Positions 1 to 10,981 of a stretch of DNA of 64,000 nt are shown one piece after another. The translations under genes were made by a program, and so were the position numbers. Where the stretch lies: contig JAIXMP010000022.1 in the NCBI GenBank assembly GCA_025677815.1, forward strand, positions 719,879-783,878, written 5' to 3'. The DNA is from Phascolomyces articulosus (Eukaryota > Mucoromycota > Mucoromycetes > Mucorales > Lichtheimiaceae). Below the pieces are notes generated by a model. That model made no database searches, was not told where the DNA came from, and worked only from the letters and a program-made list of their open reading frames with translations. Positions within the stretch are counted from its first letter, which is position 1. Each line of letters starts with the position of its first letter.

Positions 1-1163
1 ATTGCCAAGCATCATGATGCGTCGGGAAGCATGATACAAACAAATCCTTTTAATCCCATGATTGGACCCACATTTACAGTTGAGTATCTCCTTTATTTTT
101 TATTTTTTTTGTTTATATATAAATAATACACTAAATACAATTGAGGATAAATATAGATTCTAATCAATAGCGGTGCAAGATATACTCCTTGCATGCGATC
201 ACTACCAGAATATCAGGCCACAACATTGATAGATGATTGCTTTTCAAACAATGCCACATGTACTTTACAACAATTATGCGGTGGTAGCAGTAATCAAGGA
301 TATCGCTTTTTTAGTCCTATTTTTATCCATGCAGGCATCATTCATATCCTTGTAAATCTATTGATCCATTTTCAAGTTGGCTCTGACCTTGAGCGAGATA
401 TGGGATTTTTACGTTTTGGTTTCTTATACTTGGCATCGGGTACCTGGGGTTTTGCACTAAGTTCTCTAGTTTCATCAACTGAATCAGGTAAACTAAATCA
501 TTGTTATTTCTTTAATTAATTAAAGAAAAGTCTCTATTCAAAATACTAATATAACAATCATATATCACCTTTTTTTTCATGCTCATAAAATTTACTTATG
601 TATAATAATAGCATCAATGGGTTGCTCTGGATCATTGATGGGTTTGGTGGGATATTTATTCGTGGACACATTAATACACTGGAAAACAATACGTCATCGA
701 ACGCGTCGGTTGATAAGTTTGGCTTTCTCAGTCATACTCACATTTTTATTTGGTATATTTCCTGGATTCGATAACTTTGCTCATCTTGGTAAGGATAAAA
801 AAAAAAGAAATCTGGCAGGTAAACGGTTGCTAATCAATAAACCATGTATATTGTCGATAATATAGGTGGACTTGCGACCGGTGCCATTATAGGTACTTTC
901 CTGATTTCACCAGTGGCGTCAAAAAGTCAATGGATCACATGGGGAATACGGGCAACAGCTTTGACGTTTCTTGTCGTTGTATTTGTCATCATGTTATACT
1001 TATTTTACTCCGCTCAGGATCCAACAAAGGTAGATATTTAAAAGAAAAACTATTCAAGAGATATACCTCTCTCTCATTCTTTGCTTTTCCACTTTTATTA
1101 TAGATTTGTCCGAATTGTAAATATTTCTCTTGTATACCTGTAAGCAACTGGTGCAATATATAA
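1..1163 (+). CDS. Rhomboid-family intramembrane serine protease (5' partial)
   Basis: Polytopic membrane protease of the rhomboid family, which cuts transmembrane substrates inside the bilayer. Reading across introns gives exons 1-83, 171-487, 612-788, 866-1029 and 1104-1163. The start lies left of the window. Exon 1 carries NPMIGP and exon 2 opens with GARYTPCM, both usual in fungal rhomboids. The serine motif GCSGSLMG is in exon 3 (from 620), and the histidine is in FAHLGG across the exon 3/4 junction, so the Ser-His dyad appears intact. The last exon is short and cysteine-rich (CPNCKYFSC, then NWC), a tail also seen in fungal rhomboids; without it the protein would stop at 1041. Several hydrophobic segments flank the dyad. 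The subcellular site cannot be told because the N-terminus is missing. Confidence 0.85.
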
Positions 1164-1317
1164 ATTTAATAGATTATTATGAATATCGTTTTGTACACTT
1201 TGTATGTCATATAATGACGCGTTCTTGTGACCCTTATGATAAAACGGATGTAAGAAGGCTGATTCCTTTCTTATCTGATTTATTAATCATCTTTCCTTAA
1301 AGCTTCAAGTGATGGGC

Positions 1318-1392
1318 GAGCAACAGTAAAGCGCGATGCTCAGAACGAAAATGAACTCGCTCTCTCTCTCTCGCTCTCTCTCTCTCGCTCTC
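1318..1392. repeat. CT-rich microsatellite between rhomboid and SOD1 genes
   Basis: A run of CTCTCT units interrupted by CG lies about 300 bp upstream of the SOD1 start. It may be promoter or 5' leader sequence of SOD1, whose leader at 1618-1690 is also pyrimidine-rich. No coding sequence is seen between 1164 and 1695. Confidence 0.6.
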
Positions 1393-1695
1393 AATATGAT
1401 ATAATATTGGGAAGCCTCTTTATAATAAACAATAAACTAATCGGATCATTAGATTTTGCTATTTTTTCCATTCTGATACTTTATATTAAACGAAATTTAT
1501 TGCGTATTCGGTACTTGGGTCAAATGCACAATTCTGAAATTTGATTGGCTCTGATATGATGACAAACAAAATGAAGTCACCTCCGAGAAAGAATATGCCG
1601 CACAGTCAACTAAAAGAATCTCTCTCGCGCGCCATTTCTAACACTTCTCTTCTTTTTTTCCATAACTTTCTTTTTCTTTTTCAAATAATCAAAAA

Positions 1696-2427
1696 ATGGT
1701 CAAGGCTGTTGCTGTTATCCGTGGTGACTCTAAAGTTACTGGTACTATCACCTTCACTCAAGAATCTGAAAACGGTCCTACTACCGTTGAAGCCACTGTC
1801 TCTGGTTTGACCGAAGGCAAGCACGGTTTCCACGTTCACGAATTTGGCGACAACACAAATGGTACGTACCACTCCACCCCCGTCCATTTCTTACTTTCCC
1901 TTCTTCCCTCTCTTTTCGTTTTACCCCGGACACCGGCGCGATGCGCGCCTCTTCGGACTGATCGGTCTTTTAAAAACTAAGATTCGGAGAAACTCACTAT
2001 ATTCATTAACTCTATCTTTTCAACAAATACAATATAGGCTGTACTTCCGCTGGTGCTCACTTCAACCCTTTCGGTAAGACCCACGGTGCTCCCGAAGCTG
2101 AAGAACGCCACGTTGGTGACTTGGGTAACATTGTTGCTAATGCCAGTGGTGATGCCACCTTGAAGATCACTGATAACCAAGTCAAGTTGATTGGCCCCCA
2201 CTCTGTTATTGGGTAAGTTCAAAAAAGAGAAAGATTCATCAATCATAGAGTAGGGAGATGGCTTTGTGTGTTTTAGCGCAAAACTCTAATTTTTTACTTT
2301 TATTAGCCGTACTGTCGTTGTCCACGCTGCTGAAGATGATCTTGGTTTGGGTGGTCACGAATTGTCCAAGACCACAGGAAATGCTGGTGACCGTTGGGCC
2401 TGTGGTGTCATTGGTGTTGCTAAATAA
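1696..2427 (+). CDS. SOD1: Cu/Zn superoxide dismutase, cytosolic
   Basis: Converts superoxide to oxygen and hydrogen peroxide in the cytosol and mitochondrial intermembrane space. Three exons (1696-1861, 2038-2212, 2307-2427) join in frame to 153 residues, the usual SOD1 length. Exon 1 has the copper ligands in [10 protein letters not shown]; exon 2 has [10 protein letters not shown] (disulfide cysteine and bridging histidine) and the zinc-site region of [13 protein letters not shown]; exon 3 has [10 protein letters not shown], the electrostatic-loop region and the second disulfide cysteine in WACGVIG. There is no leader peptide. The start follows a pyrimidine-rich leader ending in CAAATAATCAAAAA. 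Both introns have consensus borders (GTACGT and GTAAGT donors). All metal ligands look present, so the enzyme should be active. Confidence 0.96.
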
Positions 2428-3189
2428 GCTTAGTAGCGTGTATAGTTGAATCCTTTGAACAAAACATGAAAGCACAAATATATGATACATATATTTGTTT
2501 ACATAGCTAATTTGTACAAAAAAAAACTGTGATATATAAAACAAAATGATTTCAAAAATGAGGTGTATATCATCTATATTCCCACTCAAGTTATTGCTGT
2601 TGTCATCTTTTTTTCTTTGTGATTCTTATTTTGGATTGAGTACTGGACTAATGTATTTATGATATATATTATGTTTCACTTGGTATATAAAAGTCGGATA
2701 GAGTTGGTTTTTTTTTTTTTTTTTTTTTTTTTTTTGGATACAATAATTTGACAGCACAATATTCAATACGTATTAGTCTGTACTTAACACAAGAGTTTTC
2801 TATATTAAAGCAATTTTTTCTTGCGATAGATGAATACAATGATATCAAGACAGATCCACCAGCTTTTACATATAAAAAACAGTAATATAAATTAAAATGC
2901 TCTGGTGATCTTTAAAATAAAGTGATTTTTCTCAGGAGTAAAAGCTGATAATTCCTTGCATAATATACTAAAAACATTGTTTTAGACCGATAGTATAGGA
3001 TGAATAATATGAGAATGTGTAGGTATATAATTTTATTTTTATTAAAATAAAAAAAAGACATCAGACAATAATATAACTAAATTACCATACTACTATTATT
3101 ATGATTTAAATTTGGTATTTTTTTTAGAAGATGACAGGGAATATATATAAATATTTATACTAAATTGTAATAAAGAAAAAACATTATTA
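2428..3189. other. Convergent intergenic region, AT-rich
   Basis: The 3' ends of SOD1 and the phosphatase gene face each other here. It holds a poly-T tract at about 2709-2736 and AT-rich sequence that probably contains the 3' untranslated regions of both genes. No gene is seen. Confidence 0.6.
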
Positions 3190-4500
3190 CTACTTTTTTT
3201 CACCACCATTTCCTTGACAGGCTTCTTCACGATTACATTGAAGCAATGGTTCTACAACACTTTTGAAGGTTTCATAAGGACAGATTTCTGTATCACAACC
3301 AGGCAATACCGTTGGCACTTCAGATAGAAGAATACGAACATATTTTTCCTTAGTTCCTTTCTTGCTTAACAATTGGAACATGATATTTGCACCGTACATG
3401 TCATCTTCAGAAGTTCGGAACAAACGATTAGCAATTTGGTCTTGAGATACGTCTGCTGTCAACAGGAAATCATCCTTGTGGATACCAAGTCGAGTAGCTA
3501 ATGGTAGTACCGTCATTGAATGACCATGCTTAAATGAAAGTCTTGGTGCATTTTGATTTTCTTGGTAAGCACCATCCAAATCGGCGGTAATCTCCTTAAC
3601 TAAATCACATGCCATCAACGAATTAATTGGGTGTGGGTACGTGTACTTGTGCGAATATTTGATATCGAAAGTGTATTCCGACATAGCATAATCTTCTTTA
3701 CTCAAGATAGAGCAAAATGTGTTGACTCTGTGATAAATTGAAGCTTCGTACGCACAAGAAAGTAAAATAGCATAAACATCTGCTGGTGCCACATCTACAC
3801 CAAGATCTTTTTTCAGTCGCTCTGCGCTAATTGGAAATGCCTTGCTAATATATGCATTCATTTCTTTCTTAGGAGTCTTGCCAACCTCCGCTTCATATTC
3901 AGGGCAATTGCTTGTCAAATGGATCGTGGTGTCTTGCTCAGGGCCAAGTTTTGTCATGGGGATATTGGATGCGACACCTTCGAAGAATCCCTTGGTGAAT
4001 GCGGTCCCAGAACGCACAGTGCGTGGATAATCGCTGGCAATATTCTTGAGCTGAACGAACTTATCACCTTGGGCAACTTGAGAACGTAATTGAGAATATT
4101 TTTTGCCCATACGAAGGCCAATTTGATGAAGTTCTTTTTCACCATTATCCGTAAGCTGATCGAATTGATCGTTTGGATAGTCATCTGGATTGAATTGCTT
4201 TGCCCATGAGACTGTATCATTTTTACTGGATGCAAGTATATTGGCCATGTTGATCATATCCTCCTTGTCACCTTCATTGGGGAATCTGGTACCATGTCTG
4301 AATACAATTTGTATTTGTTCAATATCATATTGCTTGAGTACGGGATCCGTACTGCTGGCAGCGCCTTGATTATAAGGTGATCGTGCACCAAGATGACGAG
4401 ATACCCAATCATAATCGTATGCAGCAGTTGCAAAAAGTACCGGAATTGTGGTTAAGTGAAAAAGAAAAGTAATAAACTGAAGCAATAAAAAGAATCGCAT
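3190..4500 (-). CDS. Histidine acid phosphatase, multiple inositol polyphosphate phosphatase-like, secreted
   Basis: Single-exon gene for 436 residues with a hydrophobic signal peptide at residues 1-25. It belongs to the branch-2 histidine phosphatases, in which a histidine attacks the phosphate; relatives remove phosphates from inositol polyphosphates including phytate. The catalytic signature RHGTRFPNEG lies near residue 69, and HLGARSPY before it is typical of the MINPP group. The C-terminal donor segment reads FKHGHSMTVLP, where MINPP enzymes usually have an HAE tripeptide, so the acidic proton donor seems replaced (see findings). Several cysteines near the C-terminus (CDTEIC, CNREEAC) fit a secreted, disulfide-bonded enzyme. 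A likely role is phosphate scavenging in the secretory pathway or outside the cell. A phytase or general acid phosphatase is the alternative. Confidence 0.85.
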   Translation of the reverse strand: MRFFLLLQFITFLFHLTTIPVLFATAAYDYDWVSRHLGARSPYNQGAASSTDPVLKQYDIEQIQIVFRHGTRFPNEGDKEDMINMANILASSKNDTVSWAKQFNPDDYPNDQFDQLTDNGEKELHQIGLRMGKKYSQLRSQVAQGDKFVQLKNIASDYPRTVRSGTAFTKGFFEGVASNIPMTKLGPEQDTTIHLTSNCPEYEAEVGKTPKKEMNAYISKAFPISAERLKKDLGVDVAPADVYAILLSCAYEASIYHRVNTFCSILSKEDYAMSEYTFDIKYSHKYTYPHPINSLMACDLVKEITADLDGAYQENQNAPRLSFKHGHSMTVLPLATRLGIHKDDFLLTADVSQDQIANRLFRTSEDDMYGANIMFQLLSKKGTKEKYVRILLSEVPTVLPGCDTEICPYETFKSVVEPLLQCNREEACQGNGGEKK

Positions 4501-6582
4501 TTTTATGTTATATGATGATGTATTGATAGATAGAAGAAGAGCAATAAAAAAAAAAGAAAAAAAAAAGTATGAGTTATATATGAATTGGAATATGGTGGCT
4601 ATAGGTTACCATACAAAAAATTTGTCTCCTATTTCCTTGAAAAGTAAAGTCCCCGCAATATTAAGGCTGGAACAGGTACTGAAGTAAAAAAAAAAAAAAA
4701 AAAGGAACAAAGGGGTTGTGGAAAGCCACATAGTCACAAGGAAAGGATGGTGTGATACTTTCTGTTATTTGAAAAAAGAGGCATGATGCTTTACAAACAA
4801 TTCTAGTGGCCATCGATGAATGTAATACTCCTTGCTTTGGTCAAGGAAGGCTCACTATAAAAAGAAGAAAAGAAGGGGTTGATACGTATATGTTGGCGGT
4901 AGCCATGCTTATTTCATTGTAGACGGAAATAAGAAAAACTATCTATATTACAATGAGCTCTGACCCGATTAAGCGTCGCGTTGTAGTTATTTTACTTAAT
5001 AATGACCTGCTCCATCCTCTCCTCATCAGTACCACACCCCTATTCGCGCCAAAAATAAATACCAAAGTAAAAGTTTCTTTTCAGGAGCATTCGTTTCTTT
5101 CATTTTTACATTCTTATTTCACGGAAAAACTAAAATAATGAAAATATTGGTTAGTATGAGATATTGTAATATAGCAGATTAGCAGATCAGCAATATAAAC
5201 CACATGGATAAAGCATTAAAATTCACTTAATATAAAGTACATCCACGTTAGTTGTGTCAGTATATATCTAATAATAATCTGTATAAAAAGGTAATATTTA
5301 AATCTCTGGTTTTCGTTTTAGTAAAAAAGAAGCAAAATATATATATACTATAGGGTTTAACAACAGGGGGAAAGTTGATATCCTAAAGTTAGGGAAAATA
5401 AATGCTGTTCTTCTGGAGTATATAGTTATATAGTTTACATTAGTATATAGGTGAACTGAAATATATAGTATGAGATATTATATAAGAATAATGTATATTA
5501 CACCTATTACATATACGATGTAAAACCGTACTAGTGATATCATCAGTACAAAATAAGAACTCCCTATCACCATTTTGCTTTTTATACCCTGATGTCGACA
5601 TATTGCCTTTTTTAAACAAAAAACTATCTGTATGGGCACTGACATTTGAATACATATTGGTGTTATTTAAATACTCCTCACACTAATAATGAACGTATCT
5701 TTCCTTCTCCCAAAAGTTTTCTTTTTTAATTTGAAACAGAAAATAGGATCTCTTCACTAATTGCTCCTTGCTAACATTACATTACCTATATTATAGATAT
5801 ATAAATATATTGTAGTGGTGATTTAATACAATTCATTCCTAGTGGAAACATATATTTTTAATATAATTATATGAAGTGTTATTAATATATAATAATATAT
5901 ACATGCGTACACAATTTAAATTCGTAAAATGAAGAGCTATGTAGTAGATTAACATACGGTTAAAATATTTTCGTTTATTATGTCTCCTATGATCTATCAC
6001 CTGTTGGGGCATCCTGATCAAGACAGCTCAAAAAGAAAAGAATATAAAAACCTTGTTGGATTACAAGGGTAGAGATTAACATACTAATTAAGTTAATACT
6101 CCAAGAGCATTAAACACGATATCCCTAATTCTTATTTGATTATACTTGTCTATATATTGCCAATAAAATATATATCTCAAATTTTACTATGATTACTATG
6201 CAAAGGAGTTGTTTTTTTAGCAACAGTTGTTTTTTTTTTACAGCACTGGTAATAGATTGATCTGTTATAAGCGTTTTCATTTGAACGGATTAGGAAATAT
6301 TGTCTGACTGGCAGATGAATCACGTCCACGTTTTTTAATGATTTAAAAAAGGTGTTTATCATTAGTGCAACTGCCACGTCTGTATCACTATTATTTACTA
6401 GCAACACATATAGAAGTAACAAAGCTTATGACAGGTTTGTCTGTTATCATGTTATTCAGTACCAAAATAAAATGAAATGCATGATTTATATTAATGGTAT
6501 ATTCGATTTTTATTACATAGGTGACTGTACATAACCATGTGGATCAGTCATAATTATAAATATAAAATGTGCTACTATTACA
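4501..6582. other. Intergenic region without a recognisable gene
   Basis: About 2.1 kb of AT-rich sequence. It contains oligo-A tracts at 4549-4567 and 4686-4702 and a 61-codon open frame at 4953-5138 with no recognisable domain or partner exons. The part next to 4501 is presumably the promoter of the phosphatase gene. Confidence 0.5.
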
Positions 6583-8132
6583 CTAAATGTTACTGTTACA
6601 AAAATAGGTGATAGCGGTAGCTATTACCGCTGTGATTATAACAAAGCCAACCATCCAATTCTTTGATCTGTTATCATTGTTCCATTGACTGCGTCGTAGT
6701 TTCCAAAGTGAATACTCTTGTTTCACTTGTTCTGCATTGTCAGGGACCACATCCACCAATAAATAAGCATGATCACTTTCACTATAGTTTTCATTTCCAT
6801 GTGATTGATCTATGACTTGCATACAACGCACCATTGTCCAATCCAATTTTGCAGTAAACAAACCAAAATAATTTGGGTTTTCAAGTGTCACTTGATCGAT
6901 CGGCCAAGGGTCATAAAATCCTGGATTTCGTATTTTTTTCAAAACGTCCATATTGAATCCACTACCTTTCATATATAACCACGGCCAATGTTTGATTAAG
7001 AACCAAGGGAGAATCCAAGCAAACCATCCTGATGTGGCTATTTTCGAATTGATAGGTCCATCCTGTTCGTGAAATCCAAGGACACGTCTGTCCCACCAGT
7101 TGGTCTCCGTTTCTCCCAAGCTAAGAATTCGGTATCGATCCGTAGCGTATTTAGATGATAAGCGTGCAATAGAATGTGCCATTGTATTTAGATCTCCACA
7201 AATAATTTGGTGTGGGATTTTTTTAGTATGTTGTGAAGCATCTTGAAAGATTTCAGAGAAACTAGAAACTCTGTCGATAATCCCACAAAACACCTGTTGT
7301 TTTGTAATTAATGCCTGCTTGTAAATATAGAATCAAACAGAACTCAAAGATGTTTTCTCAATTTTCAAAATACTCACTTCTAAATGTAAACAATAACACA
7401 ATACTGGTGGAAGACTCGGTGCATGAACCGTTGCAGATAAACTATAACGTTTACTATAATGTTGGACCCGATTAGATCAGCCGAATAATATCGTATTATT
7501 TTTCCATCACCAAAAAAGTTTATTTTATACTCACCCCTTACGTGGTTCACACAACGCTTCTCCGTTATTATCCCAATCGTATCCATGGTAAAGATGATCA
7601 ATTACATTAAAATCAAGATCATACTTGGAAAGAATAGCGTTTCCATGAATACCCCCACCCTAATATATTTTAAAAATTTAGAGCAAAATTGTTGATATGC
7701 AAGTTTTACTTCTTTTTGGCTAAAATGATGCTTTGTTTTATTACCTGATCACGCGATTTTCGTAAAGGACTTTCGAGTTCGACAAACTCGCAAACAAACC
7801 CGCCTTTAACACCCAAAGCTTCACATAGTTCGAGCATATGGTTACGGCCTTGTGAACGCTTGCAACCAATATCAATCTCTTGTAAAATAAGGACATCGGC
7901 ATCAAGTTTTTTCAACCTTTTAATGATAGCGTCGGATTCTTTTTATGCAATAAGTTGGAATGGTTTTTTTTTCCTTTCTTCTTATTCCTTATTCTGTATG
8001 ATATTTACCATAATTTCGTTCAATGTTCCATTGTAAAATCTTCAACGAATGCTTTGGTTCTGCTGTTATGTCAGTGGTATTTAAAGAGCGAAAGTCATAA
8101 GTAAGGAGTTGACCAGGTTGAGTTGAAGCCAT
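6583..8132 (-). CDS. Endonuclease/exonuclease/phosphatase-fold protein with C-terminal membrane segment
   Basis: Metal-dependent phosphoesterase of the EEP superfamily (relatives include deadenylases, Ngl-type nucleases and phospholipases); the substrate is unknown. The start at 8132 gives MASTQPGQLL and leads to LKILQWNIERNY, the usual first EEP strand. Four introns join ESDAIIKRLKKLDADVLILQ with the metal-binding Glu in LQEIDIGCKRS, then GIHGNAILSKY, PRKGKRYSLSATV, a short exon ending CYCLHLE, and the long last exon. That exon holds ICGDLNTMAH (EEP Asp-Asn motif), KLDWTMVRC and SESDHAYLLVDV (terminal Asp-His). All core EEP motifs are present. The last 25 residues (VGFVIITAVIATAITYF) form one membrane helix at the extreme C-terminus, suggesting a tail-anchored protein facing the cytosol. 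A soluble nuclease is less likely because of this tail. Confidence 0.8.
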
Positions 8133-8317
8133 GGGTTATTTAAAGATATAACCAAAAGACATGAAACCAAATTTTATTATGTGTGTTTGCGGAGTAAAAT
8201 ATAAGCAAATGGATTTTTAGGCTGTCTCTCTTTAAGCCATGTCGTTTTTGGAACAATTATCTCTTCTCTTCTTCTCTTACTTTTTTTTTCTTCCTTCATA
8301 TTTTTTGGTGAAATTAA
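8133..8317. promoter_or_regulatory. Divergent promoter between EEP-fold and lipase genes
   Basis: Only 185 bp separate the two start codons, which point away from each other, so the two genes probably share control sequence. The lipase side ends in a pyrimidine-rich leader (8262-8300). No known factor site was identified. Confidence 0.45.
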
Positions 8318-10352
8318 ATGCTATTTGTACAAACTAATGATATACTTCAGAATAATACAACAGAGTTTCCAGTAACAACTGAAGTTCCTGTCCACCCCGA
8401 TAAAAAAGCTCCCACTCTATTACGCCGTTCGCCATCAAGGGGTGGCGGATCATCTTCTCTTGCCAGTTATAATCAATCTGATCAACAACAATATCATTCA
8501 GAGACCAATCAACCACCGTTACCACGACCAAAACAACTTAATCGCACATATATTCAATGGGCATGTATAAAAATAGAACAATTTATCTCTTCTCTTTTAT
8601 CACTGTCAATATTGACCGTGATTTGTACTATTGCTTTTGCACAAAATGCCTATCGTGCATTAACCGAACGAGGACGTATTGTCAATTCTGATGAGCATAA
8701 TGATCCAGAGGAAAAAATCGTTGCGGACGAATGCTATTATATTAAACGATGGGGATATGAACCACGGATTTACGATATAGTGACTGATGATGGATACATT
8801 CTTCGCATGTATAGAATCATGAGTAACAACTGCAAAAATAGCAACAATAATAACTCTTTATCAAGTATGTAACAGTGCATATTTGTTGGTATTATCACAC
8901 CCCTCACTCCTTTTTTTTACTAAAGTGAAATTGCATACAGCTACTGACCTATTTGCTTCCTTGTATTTTAATTTATTTTTGTTTTTGCTTTAGATAAGCG
9001 CCCCGTGCTGCTTGGTCATGGTCTTTTCCAATGTAGTGGAGACTTTATTTTAAACGAAGAAAAATCTCTGGCATTTGTTCTTGCTGATCAAGGATATGAT
9101 GTATGGCTTGGAAATACACGAGCGGCAGGGTCTTTTGATCACGTTTCATTATCGTACCGAGATCCTGAATATTGGGCGTGGGGTTTAAAAGAACTCGGTA
9201 TATATGATTGGCCTACTATGATCGATTTTATTCGAGAAGAAACAGGTTGTCACAAGGTGAGCAGAGACTTGTTTAAGGAAACAAAGGGGTGAAATCATAC
9301 TAATAACCCGTATTATTTAGATTGCATACATCGGTCATTCACAAGGCACTTCGATGGCCTTCGTTGGACTGAAACTTCGGCCCGAGATTGCTGAAAAGCT
9401 CAGCTGTTTTGTTGCACTAGCTCCAGCAGTCTTTTCAGGAACATTGACAAAGTATGTATAAGTTTCTTGGCAAACAAACGAATACTTTGGGATTAAATGT
9501 GTGCTGAGAAATTTGTGTATATTTATACCTGTATTCTGTCGTACAATTTGATTTGGCTTTAGTACTTTTCCGTTGAAGCAACTGATCGCACTGAATAAAC
9601 GTACTTATACATTAATCTTTGGTAAGAAAAAAAAAATGAAATAGAAAGTACACCTTTTTCGATGGATCAAAATTAACAAGTATGAAAAAATTTATTGCAT
9701 AGGATCTGGAGCATTCTTGCCAATAATGACATTTGCGCAACGTGTATGTAATCCTGTACTCTTTTCTTACATGGCTTATAGCATGTTTGCATACTTGTTT
9801 TCATGGTGGGATACCCATTGGCTTCGACGAAGAAAACCGAAATATTTTCAATTTACCCCAAGACCTGTATCATCTCAGCTGATCTCTGATTGGATGGAAG
9901 GATGGGGAAAACGTGGTGTGCTTCTTTATGTTACTGATGCAGTATCAAGTCCTATCACTTCTATCAGCACTATGGGCTTATCATCATCGACACCAGGATA
10001 TGTGCCTTTGACTGTATTTTATGGAACTGATGATTATTTAGTGGATGGAGAACGTTTTGTTCAAACATTTGATGGCTATGAGAACTATGGTCGAAGGGTG
10101 TCACCTCAGGACATACCTTATCTAAAAGCAACAGCTACAAAAGGTGGAGGAGGAAGCGGCAAGAGTAGCTTATTTCCCATGCTCAAACTCGTCCATGCTC
10201 AATGCATCGATGGGTATGAACACATGGATACCATTTTTGGGTATGACAATATAATAACAACGTACCCTGCTGTATTCAATGCGTTATCTACTGCTCAATG
10301 GAATTCAGCCAATTCTACTGCTACCAGTAATACTACTGTTGCATCATCATAA
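8318..10352 (+). CDS. Acid lipase / steryl ester hydrolase-like alpha/beta hydrolase, membrane anchored
   Basis: Resembles the fungal Tgl1/Yeh1/Yeh2 group that hydrolyses steryl esters and triacylglycerols. Five exons join in frame. The N-terminal 85 residues are polar and Ser/Gln/Pro-rich, followed by one membrane segment (LLSLSILTVICTIAFA, near residue 95). The AB-hydrolase-associated region follows (IKRWGYEPRIYDIVTDDGY), then the oxyanion motif LLGHGLFQCSGDF and LGNTRAAG. The nucleophile elbow IAYIGHSQGTSMAF is encoded near 9322-9360. The acid is probably in VFYGTDDYLV and the histidine in DGYEHMDTIFG, so the Ser-Asp-His triad looks complete. The C-terminus is Ser/Thr/Asn-rich and probably disordered. 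The topology suggests a type II membrane enzyme on ER, lipid droplets or plasma membrane; which one cannot be told from sequence. Confidence 0.88.
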
Positions 10353-10981
10353 TATTATTACATATTCTTTTGTTGTCGCGACGTTATTAGATACTTTATA
10401 TAATACACTTTATTTACTACCCTATGTTAATTTTTTATTACTTATTAATAATCATCATGTATTCTTTGTTGGGACACTCAATTACCATATCATTTTTGTT
10501 GTTGGGTTCATATTATTACTATATATCCTTCCAACAAAATTGGTGTCACAAAATTGATTCGTCGGATTACGTATGAATCCATAAAGCGTGTGATAACTTT
10601 GACCTGTCAGATTCACGTGAATTTTTTTTTGCGGGGCATGGTTTGTCTTTTTTCAATTTTTAATGTACCATATTGATTTTAGATAAATCCTAATTGATTG
10701 AGTTACCAGAAGTAAAAGAAAAATGCATCGCTAATTAATGATACCACCACCTTAATACTAGACTACAAATAGTCTAGTATCAATGTTTCGCAAAGCACCA
10801 TAGTAACTTTCCTCTTTTAGGCCTCAGTCATATAAAACTGAATGAAAGAATTTCCTCTTTCAGAGAAAAATAAAAAGGCTGTTTGTGTTATATTTCTCTC
10901 CTGTTCTCTTTTTTCTTCTTATGTGGCACCACTAAGTTTTCACTTTCTTTGTTGTTTTCTTTTTATATTATAATCTATACA
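10353..10981. promoter_or_regulatory. Intergenic/promoter region upstream of TMEM135-like gene
   Basis: About 630 bp. A short inverted repeat CTAGACTA(C)/TAGTCTAG lies at about 10758-10777. A pyrimidine-rich leader at 10888-10975 immediately precedes the start codon at 10982. The frame is open upstream, but the first ATG in it is at 10982. Confidence 0.4.

Noticed and set aside
4953..5138. A 61-codon frame starting MSSDPIKRRVVV
   Set aside because: It has no recognised domain, no supporting exon and no codon bias; likely chance.
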